DNA of 45,611 bases from Acidobacteriota bacterium. Lineage in GTDB: Bacteria > Acidobacteriota > Terriglobia > Terriglobales > Acidobacteriaceae. The stretch spans positions 1-45,611 of the forward strand of contig JAGWSG010000207.1 of assembly GCA_028876335.1 (NCBI GenBank), in the 5' to 3' direction. How positions within the stretch are numbered: the stretch's first letter is position 1; each line of letters starts with the position of its first letter. The translations under genes were made by a program, and so were the position numbers. This document shows, piece after piece, positions 8,444 through 15,460 of the stretch. Under the pieces are notes generated by a model that saw only the letters and a program-made list of their open reading frames with translations, had not been told where the DNA came from and searched no databases.

Positions 8444-8843
8444 TAGAATCAACAAGTTACGGTTCATTCTCTCAGCCTTGAATCGCGCACCCGCAACCTT
8501 TCCAGGGCCAGGTTTGTGGTCTCATGCAAAAGTCCCTGTGGACGGCTTATAGGCCTGACTTGATCGCACACGCTCTTGTGGACTCGAATGCAGAAATTCC
8601 TGTAGATATTACCTCTCACATGAGTGTTCTCAAATTGACCATCCGCTGGATTTTCGAGGTGGATAGAATCTTATCTGACGGTAGTGGCGCAGTTTTCCTG
8701 CCCTGTTCGAACTAACGGAAACACAGAACTTCCATGCCAGCCGGACCGAGCCGCTTTTTCCACGCGGGAACCTTCATTTCAATCCTGGATTCGACTGCAC
8801 GGCCCTGCCTGCAGCTTTCAATTAAGGCAGGCAACGCTGGCGA
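8444..8843. other. Non-coding gap after tRNA-Val
   Basis: About 400 bases without a supported gene. The 63-residue plus ORF at 8524 has no family features. One weak dyad, CTGCCTGC with AGGCAGGC near 8810-8840, lies just past the glycosyltransferase stop but lacks a T-run. Confidence 0.4.
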
Positions 8844-9614
8844 TTAGCGGCTCTCGCCTGCGCGCAAAACAGGTGAGACCTTCCGGCTGTAGCGGCCCAG
8901 CAGGGCATTCCAGCGAATGCACAGCAGCTCTTCCAGCATGCGCATGCCGTCTTTCAAATAGCTCATCCTGGTCCGTTCATCATGTGCCCAACTGACCGGC
9001 ACTTCCTGAACACGCAATCCACGCTTGAGGGCAATAAATAAAATTTCGGGGTCAAATCCCCACCCCTCAATAGTTTGCAACTGAAAAACAGTCTGTGCCG
9101 CGTTTCTGGTAAACGCTTTGAACCCGCATTGCGTATCGGCAAAAGGCAGGCCCATGATTGCGCGGGTTACAAGATTGAAGCACCGCCCGAAAAACTGCCT
9201 GTAGAGCGGCTGGCGGTGCGTCTGGCGACCGCTTTCAAGCCAGCGCGAGCCGATGGCAATGTCTGCACCGCCTGCAATAGCAGCGAAGAGCCGGTCAGCT
9301 TCCTCGATCGGCGCGGAAAGGTCAGAATCCGTGAACATTACGTATTCCCCCCTGGCCTGGAGGCATCCATTGCGGACGCTGTACCCTTTGCCGTGATTTC
9401 CGGGATTCTCGACGAGCCGGACTTCCGGGGCAGTACGCGCAAAGTCGGTGACAATTTGGGCCGTATTGTCCTTTGAACCGTCATTGACGACGATGATCTC
9501 AGCTTCCCAGCCATTGCTGCGGACGCACGCGAGCACAGCTTCGAGCGTGGCCGGAATGCGTGCGCTTTCGTTGTAAGCCGGGATGACGATGCTGTATTTG
9601 GGAAACTGAGACAC
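8844..9614 (-). CDS. Family 2 glycosyltransferase, dolichyl/polyprenyl-phosphate sugar synthase type
   Basis: 256 residues from a GTG at 9614 preceded by AGGAGG at about ten bases. The GT-A fold is clear: YSIVIPAYNESARI, EIIVVNDGSKDNT, the metal-binding FTDSDLSAP, and the acceptor-loop motif PFADTQCGFKAF followed by EGWGFDPEILF. This pattern belongs to the DPG/DPM synthase-like group (ALG5/DPM1 relatives), which move a sugar from a nucleotide donor to a polyprenyl phosphate on the cytoplasmic face. No C-terminal membrane helix follows. The ATG at 9668 would add 18 residues but has a weaker ribosome site. No neighbouring polysaccharide genes are present, so the end product is open. Confidence 0.85.
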   Translation of the reverse strand: MSQFPKYSIVIPAYNESARIPATLEAVLACVRSNGWEAEIIVVNDGSKDNTAQIVTDFARTAPEVRLVENPGNHGKGYSVRNGCLQARGEYVMFTDSDLSAPIEEADRLFAAIAGGADIAIGSRWLESGRQTHRQPLYRQFFGRCFNLVTRAIMGLPFADTQCGFKAFTRNAAQTVFQLQTIEGWGFDPEILFIALKRGLRVQEVPVSWAHDERTRMSYLKDGMRMLEELLCIRWNALLGRYSRKVSPVLRAGESR

Positions 9615-9818
9615 TGCGCCGCCCCCTCCTGTGGTGCGGTAATCACCGAGTAAGGCTCTGGTAATCATAAACCTGCCGGGTTATTTGCGACAGCCCTCGA
9701 ATGGGCCAACTCACTCCAAACTCGTCACTTTCACCAGACACTGCCTAAAATCCTTACCTTCGTTTCTTGCCTCTTTCGGGGCGAATGCGTTTATGCTGTG
9801 AGGGGAGGCCAAGAGGCT

Positions 9819-10115
9819 ATGACGAAAGCAGATCTGGTGGAAAAGGTAACCCAGCTCGGCGACCTGACGCGTCGCGATGGCGAGGTCATTGTCGAAACCG
9901 TGTTCAATTCTGTAATTGGAGCTTTGCAGGGCGGCGACAAGATTGAGATTCGCGGCTTCGGTTCGTTCCGCATTCGCCAGCGCAATCCGCGCATTGGGCG
10001 TAATCCCAAAACTGGTGAACGCGTGGAAGTTCCAGCCAAAAAGGTTCCCTACTTCAAGCCGTCCAAGGAATTGCGCGACCTTGTGAATCCTTCCGAAGCG
10101 CAGGCAGCCTCCTAG
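9819..10115 (+). CDS. HU/IHF-family nucleoid DNA-binding protein
   Basis: 98 residues starting MTKADLVEKV, with the family's helical N-terminal dimer part and the beta-arm segment: KIEIRGFGSFRIRQRNPRIGRNPKTGE, then VPAKKVPYFKPSKELRDLV. The invariant arm-tip proline in the RNPKTGE context is present. Such proteins bend DNA and compact the nucleoid; the sequence is somewhat closer to the IHF style (RIGRNPKTGE), but HU and IHF cannot be told apart safely by eye. The ATG at 9819 has GGGGAGG about ten bases upstream; the ORF-track start at 9798 adds seven residues before the natural N-terminus. Single gene, divergent from the glycosyltransferase. Confidence 0.95.
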   Translation: MTKADLVEKVTQLGDLTRRDGEVIVETVFNSVIGALQGGDKIEIRGFGSFRIRQRNPRIGRNPKTGERVEVPAKKVPYFKPSKELRDLVNPSEAQAAS

Positions 10116-10185
10116 GCAATCGATTTGCGGCAATCCAGGCAGGCGCAGATATCGCTCCTGCCTGATGCCTGTTCAGGCTTACAGT

Positions 10186-11103
10186 TCAGTCCCCTCGAAT
10201 CCCAATCACACTCATCATGCGGCCGGCAAAGCCCTGTGAGCCTCGGTGTGAGAAAAACAGCTCGCGATCGCACTGCGTGCATCCGCCCGTCACATGTATG
10301 GCGCGCGTGCTTAAGCCTGCGTCCAATAGCTGGCGACGATTGGCTTCTGCAACATCCAGATGCAACTGCGGCCCGATGGGCGAGTGGCCCGGCGCCCTCT
10401 GCGTGAGAAACAGCATGGGATATTTTTTTCGAACCGGGTCCGAATCGAACACTTCCCTGAAAAGCTCCGGCGCGTACGAGAACTGCGATTCGAAGGCAGC
10501 AAACACCTCATCGCCCACTCCATAGCAGCAGGCACCAATCCCCGGCCCGATTGCGGCGATCAAGTCCTCTGGTTGCGAGCCGTAGAGCAGGCGCATACGG
10601 CCCACGCCGTTCTCCACGATGCGCTGAACGGTTCCGCGCCAGCCGGCATGGAAAGCGCCCACCACGCGCTTCTTCATATCAGCCACAAGTACCGGAATGC
10701 AGTCGGCGGTCTGCACTGCGATCAGGATGCCTGGCTCATCCGTAATAAGACCGTCTCCTTTGCAGATGACGCTGTCGCTCTGGACACAACGCACTAGATT
10801 GGAGTGGAACTGCCTGACCAGCCTCAACCGAGTCTCTGAACGCCCGGTAATCGCCTCGACGAGCAGCCGGCGATTCTTCTGTACGTGTTCAGGCGTATCG
10901 GCGTCAGTTAGACCAAGGTTCAGGTCACCAGGCGCACCCTCCGCGCAGTAGACCCGGCTGACGCCACCCTTACGCGTACTGAAACCGTGCCAAAGCCAGG
11001 TCAGTTTCTTCCACTCGGGAACTGCAATCCAATGCACTCCGTTCGCGGCAGCGACAGTCTTCGGCGCAGGCTTTCTCAGCTCTTCCGCCGAATAGCGGGC
11101 CAT
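10186..11103 (-). CDS. pgeF: Purine nucleoside phosphorylase/laccase-domain protein PgeF (YfiH family)
   Basis: 305 residues. The multicopper polyphenol oxidase-like fold is shown by HGFSTRKGGVS, QFHSN, VQTADCIPVLVAD, VGAFHAGWRGT, IGPGIGACCYGVG and the C-terminal GGCTQCDRELFFSHR. The conserved Cys and His residues that bind zinc in YfiH/YlmD are all present. Members act on purine nucleosides (phosphorolysis or deamination) and PgeF edits peptidoglycan precursors with misincorporated L-Ser in E. coli. The ORF runs on to 11520, but the upstream part has no family match; I take the ATG at 11103, though no clear ribosome site precedes it. A TTG/GTG near 11155 would be an alternative. Confidence 0.88.
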   Translation of the reverse strand: MARYSAEELRKPAPKTVAAANGVHWIAVPEWKKLTWLWHGFSTRKGGVSRVYCAEGAPGDLNLGLTDADTPEHVQKNRRLLVEAITGRSETRLRLVRQFHSNLVRCVQSDSVICKGDGLITDEPGILIAVQTADCIPVLVADMKKRVVGAFHAGWRGTVQRIVENGVGRMRLLYGSQPEDLIAAIGPGIGACCYGVGDEVFAAFESQFSYAPELFREVFDSDPVRKKYPMLFLTQRAPGHSPIGPQLHLDVAEANRRQLLDAGLSTRAIHVTGGCTQCDRELFFSHRGSQGFAGRMMSVIGIRGD

Positions 11104-11306
11104 GCGAAGCCGAGTGGTGATGCCAGCCGGGGCTCCGCGGCGCCTGCTACGCACCAACCCGCCCGTCCGGTACAGCTCATCAATGGCTTCAACTGTGTTT
11201 TTTGAGGGTGATTTCAAGGAATTTCGCGCCTGAGTTACACCTTGATTGTAGCCGTCCGCAGCTTCTTGAGAGGAAATTGCAGTGAATGCCGTACACAGAA
11301 ACAAGC

Positions 11307-11328
11307 GAGCCCGCCTTCCGGCGGGCTC
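11307..11328 (-). terminator. Terminator-like hairpin in pgeF upstream region
   Basis: A perfect 9-bp stem, GAGCCCGCC/GGCGGGCTC, with a TTCC loop. The minus strand continues GCTTGTTTCTG, a modest T-run, so the minus direction is more likely. No annotated gene lies directly upstream of it on that strand. Confidence 0.5.
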
Positions 11329-11632
11329 TTGTGCGAGGCACTTATTTGGAGGGTATTCAGAAGGGGTAATGAGGAGGGGTCCTTTTGGAAACGGGCCCTC
11401 AATTGAAGGGTTCCTTGCTTGGATGGGTCGTACTTCGAGGAAGCCTCTGCTTGTTAATGGATAGGATGCACTGCCGGGTAAAGAGTTGCCTGAAATCGCT
11501 GGGCTCACCAAATTCTTCAAAATTATCCGCTTTCAGAGACACGGCAATTGGCAGGCTCGCCGGTTTCAGAATTTTTCCACAGGATTGCGATAGCCGGAGA
11601 AATGGCGCGCTCATTCTCCTCATGTTTTAACT

Positions 11633-11685
11633 GGAGGTGCCGATACTCCTCCCATACAGGAGCATCATTTGCTCCTAGCGGAGGG
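11633..11685 (+). promoter_or_regulatory. Structured leader with possible ribosome-site sequestration
   Basis: Directly before the gene at 11690 the leader holds GGAGG (11633), CTCCTCCC (11646), AGGAGCA with TGCTCCT (11658-11676, 7-bp stem) and the ribosome site GGAGGG (11680). The CTCCTCC block can pair either with the first GGAGG or with the ribosome site, so mutually exclusive folds are possible. Function is inferred. Confidence 0.4.
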
Positions 11686-11689
11686 ACTC

Positions 11690-12196
11690 ATGGCGTTCTC
11701 AGCCACTTCCACCTTCGCAGTCCGATCCGCATTACCGAATGCGGCGCTGCATCTTGCCTCGACGGTAAATCAATCTCGCGTGGCTACGTTTCAAACTGCG
11801 GCGGCCTCCGTGAAAGGCGCGAATACCTCCGCCATGATTACCCGGTCCGCCCAGCGCCTTGCCTATTTCCAGGCTTTGCAGGCCGCTCTGAGTCCGGCTC
11901 AAGCATCGCTGCTGCGCCTCGACCTTACCGCGTTGGGAGCAGCAATCCATTCGGGCAATCTGCCTTCCGCTCAAACAGCCTACATCACGTTCAAAGGCAA
12001 CCTGCGCGACATTCCGCAGCAGCAACTCGATTACTCCAATTCCGGACTCTCACAAACGGCAACCCGCGCCGATGTGCGCATTGCTCTGCTGAATTCCATT
12101 TCACAGGCGGTACGAAAGGCTGCAACGCAACTGAAGCAGGGTGCAGCTTCAGCTACCGCTGCCAATGTCGGTTCCATTATCGATACCTATGTTTAG
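11690..12196 (+). CDS. Hypothetical protein, Ala/Ser/Gln-rich helical
   Basis: 168 residues from the ATG at 11690, which has GGAGGG five bases upstream (the ORF-track start at 11669 lies inside a leader hairpin). No signal peptide or membrane helix is convincing. The composition is rich in Ala, Ser, Thr, Gln and Leu. The segment LTALGAAIHSGNLPSAQTAY resembles the 'ALxSGNLxxAQxAF' unit seen in small helical proteins of unknown role in Acidobacteriota and other soil bacteria; this is recalled pattern, not a search result. Only one clear copy is seen. It stands alone and is convergent with the SDR gene, with a leader that may regulate its translation. No function can be proposed. Confidence 0.65.
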   Translation: MAFSATSTFAVRSALPNAALHLASTVNQSRVATFQTAAASVKGANTSAMITRSAQRLAYFQALQAALSPAQASLLRLDLTALGAAIHSGNLPSAQTAYITFKGNLRDIPQQQLDYSNSGLSQTATRADVRIALLNSISQAVRKAATQLKQGAASATAANVGSIIDTYV

Positions 12197-12216
12197 GCCG
12201 CTACACTTGCCGGTCA

Positions 12217-13014
12217 TCATCGCTTTTCCTTGGGCCGCGCCGCCTTCTCCACATAGCGCGTGATCAGGCCGACGGGCAGCAAGCGAACAAGCAATGTATT
12301 GAAACGGCCCTGCGCATAAGGAACCACCGTTCGCTTGCCCTGCAACATTCCATCCACGCCTATGCGAGCCACTTCTTCGGCTGATTGCAGATTCTTCCAC
12401 ACAAAACTCTGCGCGTGCGCTACTTCATGGAACTCACTCTCTGTTGGCCCAGGGCACAGTGCCGAAACTTTCACGCCAAACCGTTCAACCTCCGCGGCTA
12501 TTCCCAGAGCGAACATGCGGTCGAAGGCTTTGGTTGCGGCGTACGTGGAAATGTACGGTACCGGCTGAAAGCTTGCCGTCGAGGCAACCACCATCACCCA
12601 TCCGCGCCGGCGCTCCACCATAGCGGGCAGAAACAACCGGGCAATGGCAACCACGGCGTCGCAGTTAACGCGGATTTGACTCAGCTCCTGCTCCACTTCG
12701 TTGGTATGAAAGGCACCGTAATTTCCCAGACCTGCATTGTTGATGAGGATTTCAATATCGATACCTTGTGCCTTAACCGCATCGAAAATTGCCTGAGCTG
12801 CGCTTGGATCATTCAAGTCCGCCGTTACGACGCGTACGTCAACGCCTTTCTGCACCAGCTCTGCAGCCAGTGTTTCCAGTCGCTCGCGCCGCCGCGATGT
12901 GAGAATCAGGTTTGCGCCGCGCTGAGCCAGATCGCGGGCAATCGCAGAACCGATGCCCGCACTGGCACCTGTGACCAGCGCCCATTTGCCTTTGAGTTCG
13001 GAAGATTGTGCCAT
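12217..13014 (-). CDS. Short-chain dehydrogenase/reductase (SDR)
   Basis: 265 residues of the classical SDR type. The cofactor site is TGASAGIG (residues 15-22), followed by Asn-Asn-Ala-Gly (92-95), a catalytic Ser in VVASTAS, and Tyr158-x3-Lys162 in YAATK. The basic residues after the second strand (LTSRRRERL) favour NADP(H). The sequence style (YVEKAARPKEKR tail, STYAATKAFDRMFA) is close to the DltE/YqjQ-like group of uncharacterised reductases. The substrate is unknown. The ATG at 13014 has AGGA nine bases upstream; three more starts upstream are possible. It is divergent from the EVE gene, whose ATG lies only 56 bases away, so promoters are short or overlapping. Confidence 0.88.
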   Translation of the reverse strand: MAQSSELKGKWALVTGASAGIGSAIARDLAQRGANLILTSRRRERLETLAAELVQKGVDVRVVTADLNDPSAAQAIFDAVKAQGIDIEILINNAGLGNYGAFHTNEVEQELSQIRVNCDAVVAIARLFLPAMVERRRGWVMVVASTASFQPVPYISTYAATKAFDRMFALGIAAEVERFGVKVSALCPGPTESEFHEVAHAQSFVWKNLQSAEEVARIGVDGMLQGKRTVVPYAQGRFNTLLVRLLPVGLITRYVEKAARPKEKR

Positions 13015-13069
13015 CGAATTCATCCTATCTGATGCACGTCGCCGGGACCTTCTCGCGTACCATGGCCTC

Positions 13070-13450
13070 ATGGCTTACTTCCTCTTCAAGACTGAACCGG
13101 ACGTCTACTCATTCGATGACTTCCTGCGCGACAAAGAGACCATCTGGGACGGCGTCACCAATCCAACCGCCGTGATGCACCTGCGGAATATGAAAGCGGG
13201 AACCAAATGGGTCTTTTATCACACTGGCGATGAGCGCACCGCAGTCGGAACCGGCACGGTTCTCTCTGTTGATGCCACCGACCCCAAGGTTCCCATCGTG
13301 CGCGTGAAAGTGGGTAAGCGCTTGAAAACTCCGAAAACGCTGGGAACCATCAAAGCGGAAAAGATCTTCGCCGGTTCGCCTTTGGTAGTAATTGGACGCT
13401 TGAGCGTGGTTCCACTCACCGAGGAACAATGGAAGTGGTTCGTGAGCTGA
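13070..13450 (+). CDS. EVE-domain protein (putative modified-base/RNA-binding)
   Basis: 126 residues starting MAYFLFKTEPDVYSFDD, the hallmark opening of the bacterial EVE/thymocyte nuclear protein 1 family, followed by WDGVTNPTAVMHLR, the KAGTKWVFYHTGDERTAVG strand region and TLGTIKA.KIFAGSPLVVIGRLSVVPLTEEQWK. EVE domains have a PUA-like fold and bind modified bases in RNA or DNA; the cellular role of the stand-alone bacterial form is poorly known. The ORF track start at 12953 overlaps the SDR gene on the other strand; the ATG at 13070 matches the family N-terminus. Convergent with the next gene. Confidence 0.9.
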   Translation: MAYFLFKTEPDVYSFDDFLRDKETIWDGVTNPTAVMHLRNMKAGTKWVFYHTGDERTAVGTGTVLSVDATDPKVPIVRVKVGKRLKTPKTLGTIKAEKIFAGSPLVVIGRLSVVPLTEEQWKWFVS

Positions 13451-13464
13451 ATTGTCAGCAGGTT

Positions 13465-13851
13465 TCACACGAAGTAAAAGAGCAGGCCCAGCCCAAGCAG
13501 AATCCACGGCCAGTACTGGGCGGGCGCAAAGAACAGCGTGTCTTTCCGAGTGAAGAAGGGTTTGCGCCCCTCGTGCAATTCTGAGCCCGGCACCGTTTCA
13601 TCCGCTGAACCGCTGTTCAACATCCATATAAGCAATGCCGCAGCGGCGAAAGCCGCCAGCTTTGGCCAGCCGTGGTTTGCGTAGTAGCTGCTGTCGTGGA
13701 AATACACCCCAGTCAGCCAGTCGGCTGCGAGCAGACAGGCCCCGGCGATCAGTCCTACAAGAATCCCCTTGCCGGTTGCAGCAAAAAAGAAGAACCCGTA
13801 GCGGACAAGTCCTGCATGAACCGCATCGCTTTCCGCGCCGCCAAAATTCAC
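13465..13851 (-). CDS. Small membrane protein translationally coupled to the YhaM-like nuclease
   Basis: 128 residues with three hydrophobic segments: GILVGLIAGACLLAADWLTG, LAAFAAAALLIWML and the C-terminal WPWILLGLGLLFYFV. I do not recognise the family. The start is a GTG whose last bases form the TGA stop of the upstream nuclease gene (GTGA overlap), so translation of the two is very probably coupled. The polar part between helices two and three (SADETVPGSELHEGRKPFFTRKD) would face the cytoplasm or periplasm. The coupling suggests a fixed ratio with the nuclease, but a direct interaction is only inferred. Confidence 0.7.
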   Translation of the reverse strand: MNFGGAESDAVHAGLVRYGFFFFAATGKGILVGLIAGACLLAADWLTGVYFHDSSYYANHGWPKLAAFAAAALLIWMLNSGSADETVPGSELHEGRKPFFTRKDTLFFAPAQYWPWILLGLGLLFYFV

Positions 13852-14849
13852 TCTTCGCTATCTCCGCCTTTGAGCCAGCCTCGCGTGTCGAGCATCTGGC
13901 GGTTATCGAGCGACCAGACCTTGCCTGTGAGATCTGCACCGTTGCGTCCTTCACGCGCGCCCTTTTCGAACTCGCTGACTACCGCTTGCATCTTGGCGTC
14001 GAGATCGTCCACAAAGCTGAGAACCAGCGCCTCGGGTGTCATGGGTAGCTTGGGCGAGCCAAACTCCAGCTTGCCGTGGTGCGACAAAATCAGGTGGATT
14101 ACCAGTGTGCGCAAGCGCGGAGGAAAATCCCCCAGGGCGTCGATCGCCTTCTCCACCAACGCCACACCCATGGGAATGTGTCCGACCAGTACGCCTTCCA
14201 CTGTATATTCAAAGCCCATCTGCCACTTCAGCTCCTGGGTCTTGCCAACGTCATGGAGAATGACGCCCGTCAGCAGTAGGTCGCGATGCACCAGGGGATA
14301 GTGCGCAGCCACGCGATCGGCCAGACCGATGAGACTGACTACATGTTCAAGCAGCCCTCCCAGCCATGCATGATGCAGTTGCCGGGCAGCCGGTGCTTCA
14401 CGATACGCTCGCGCCAATTCTTCATCGGCAAACATGGACTCAAGCAGCCGTTTCAAATCCTGATCTGTAAAACTAGCGATTGTCTCGGTGAGAGTCTTCC
14501 AAAGCGCGTTCACGTCATAGCGTGTGGAAGGAAGCATGTCACTCATGTCCGCTTCAGACGTGGAGGCTTTGCGCATCTGCTCAATCTTCATCTGCAGACG
14601 GCCATCAAAGGCGGAAACCGAGCCACGCGCTTTGACAATGTCACCGACGGCTGCGTCTTTGGCGATACGAGGATCGTTTGGATCCCAGACGCGCGCTTCA
14701 ATCTGTCCCGTATTGTCGCCCAGCGTAAGACTCAAATAGGGCTTGTTGGTCTTCGTCATTCGCTGCTGACGCGCCAGCATCAGAAAGTAGCTATCGAAGA
14801 CTTTGCTCTCGTCAAAACCTGCAAGATCGGCAATATAGATATCTTTCAT
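13848..14849 (-). CDS. YhaM-like 3'-5' exoribonuclease (OB-fold plus HD domain)
   Basis: 333 residues. The N-terminal ~110 residues form an OB-type nucleic-acid binding domain (FDSYFLMLARQQRMTKTNKPYLSLTL, GQIEARVW, GDIVKARGSV). A phosphohydrolase HD domain follows with LHHAWLGGLLEHV, GVILHDVGKT and the downstream LILSHHG motif that completes the metal site. This combination is that of YhaM/CBF1, a 3'-5' exonuclease acting on RNA and single-stranded DNA and dependent on divalent metal. Length agrees with the family (about 315). The ATG at 14849 matches the family N-terminus MKDIYIADL. The gene is followed, with a 4-base overlap, by a small membrane protein gene. Confidence 0.9.
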   Translation of the reverse strand: MKDIYIADLAGFDESKVFDSYFLMLARQQRMTKTNKPYLSLTLGDNTGQIEARVWDPNDPRIAKDAAVGDIVKARGSVSAFDGRLQMKIEQMRKASTSEADMSDMLPSTRYDVNALWKTLTETIASFTDQDLKRLLESMFADEELARAYREAPAARQLHHAWLGGLLEHVVSLIGLADRVAAHYPLVHRDLLLTGVILHDVGKTQELKWQMGFEYTVEGVLVGHIPMGVALVEKAIDALGDFPPRLRTLVIHLILSHHGKLEFGSPKLPMTPEALVLSFVDDLDAKMQAVVSEFEKGAREGRNGADLTGKVWSLDNRQMLDTRGWLKGGDSEE

Positions 14850-14941
14850 TCTGCTCTGAAGATTACCGCATTGCGTTTATGCTCTGCCATAAACACCCTT
14901 TGAACATTTCTACACACCAGTCTGCAAGAATGAGGGACGCC

Positions 14942-15415
14942 ATGCACATAACCGAATCATCCTCGAAAGCCTTAATCACCCTTCGCTCCATGGAAGAGCG
15001 GGATGCCGAAGCCACTGCACAACTTTGCGCTGAGCTCGGCTATCAGCGCTCAACTGAGGACGTGCTGAACTGGATTGAGACAATCAGCCTGAACAAAGAA
15101 GGGCAGGCCGCTTTCGTTGCGTACAAAGACGAAGTCATTCTTGGCTGGGTAGAGGTTTCGATGGAGCGACGCCTGCAGAGTCCGCCTTTCGCACTCATTG
15201 GCGGACTGGTTGTGAAAGCTGAAGCACGCGGCATGGGCGTTGGCCGGCTACTCTGCGGAAGGGCGGAGCAGTGGGGATGGCAACACGGCGCTGAAAAAAT
15301 CCGCGTTACCTCCCGAAGTACCCGCACCGATGCGCACCGTTTTTATCTCCAAAGTGGGTTTGAAGAAACCAAGCTCTCACATGTTTTTGAGAAGTGCAAA
15401 AGCAAACGGGCCTGA
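14942..15415 (+). CDS. GNAT-family N-acetyltransferase
   Basis: 157 residues with the GNAT fold: the N-terminal ITLRSMEERDAEATAQLCAELGY, the central strand AFVAYKDEVILGWVEVS, acetyl-CoA loop GGLVVKAEARGMGVGRLL (a variant of R/QxxGxG/A), and the closing DAHRFYLQSGFEETKLSHVFEK. The acceptor substrate is not evident. The ATG at 14942 has GAGGG five bases upstream; the upstream ATG at 14930 and the ORF-track start at 14879 are less supported. The stop codon lies inside the stem of the hairpin at 15408-15434, so translation would run into the terminator. Divergent from the nuclease gene. Confidence 0.85.
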   Translation: MHITESSSKALITLRSMEERDAEATAQLCAELGYQRSTEDVLNWIETISLNKEGQAAFVAYKDEVILGWVEVSMERRLQSPPFALIGGLVVKAEARGMGVGRLLCGRAEQWGWQHGAEKIRVTSRSTRTDAHRFYLQSGFEETKLSHVFEKCKSKRA

Positions 15416-15434
15416 GACTCTCAGTCTCAGGCCC
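15408..15434 (-). terminator. Long perfect hairpin ending the foldase gene, overlapping the GNAT stop codon
   Basis: A 12-bp perfect stem, GGGCCTGAGACT/AGTCTCAGGCCC with loop CTC. On the minus strand it is followed by GTTTGCTTTTGC, suited to end the SurA-like gene. The left arm contains the last codons and stop of the GNAT gene on the plus strand. Confidence 0.75.
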
Positions 15435-15460
15435 TGCCTATATGGAGTGTACTGAATCTT

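Larger units (their letters stand above)
11104..11689. other. Long divergent intergenic region with hairpins
   Basis: About 590 bases between pgeF and the small hypothetical gene. It contains one strong GC hairpin (11307-11328), and a segment with alternating GGAGG and CTCC blocks just before 11690. The minus-strand reading frames here (74 residues at 11399-11623 and the pgeF extension) resemble no known family. A minus-strand RNA ending at the hairpin is possible. Confidence 0.4.

Noticed and set aside
8290-8481. 63-residue ORF across tRNA-Val
   Set aside because: The ORF contains the complete tRNA gene and cannot be a protein gene.
8524-8715. 63-residue ORF after tRNA-Val as a possible small gene or integrated-element remnant
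   Set aside because: No ribosome site, no family features and no direct repeat of the tRNA 3' end nearby that would mark an attachment site.
11104-11520. N-terminal extension of PgeF by 139 residues
   Set aside because: It reads through a strong GC hairpin and has no similarity to the family, which normally starts near the HGFSTRKGG region.
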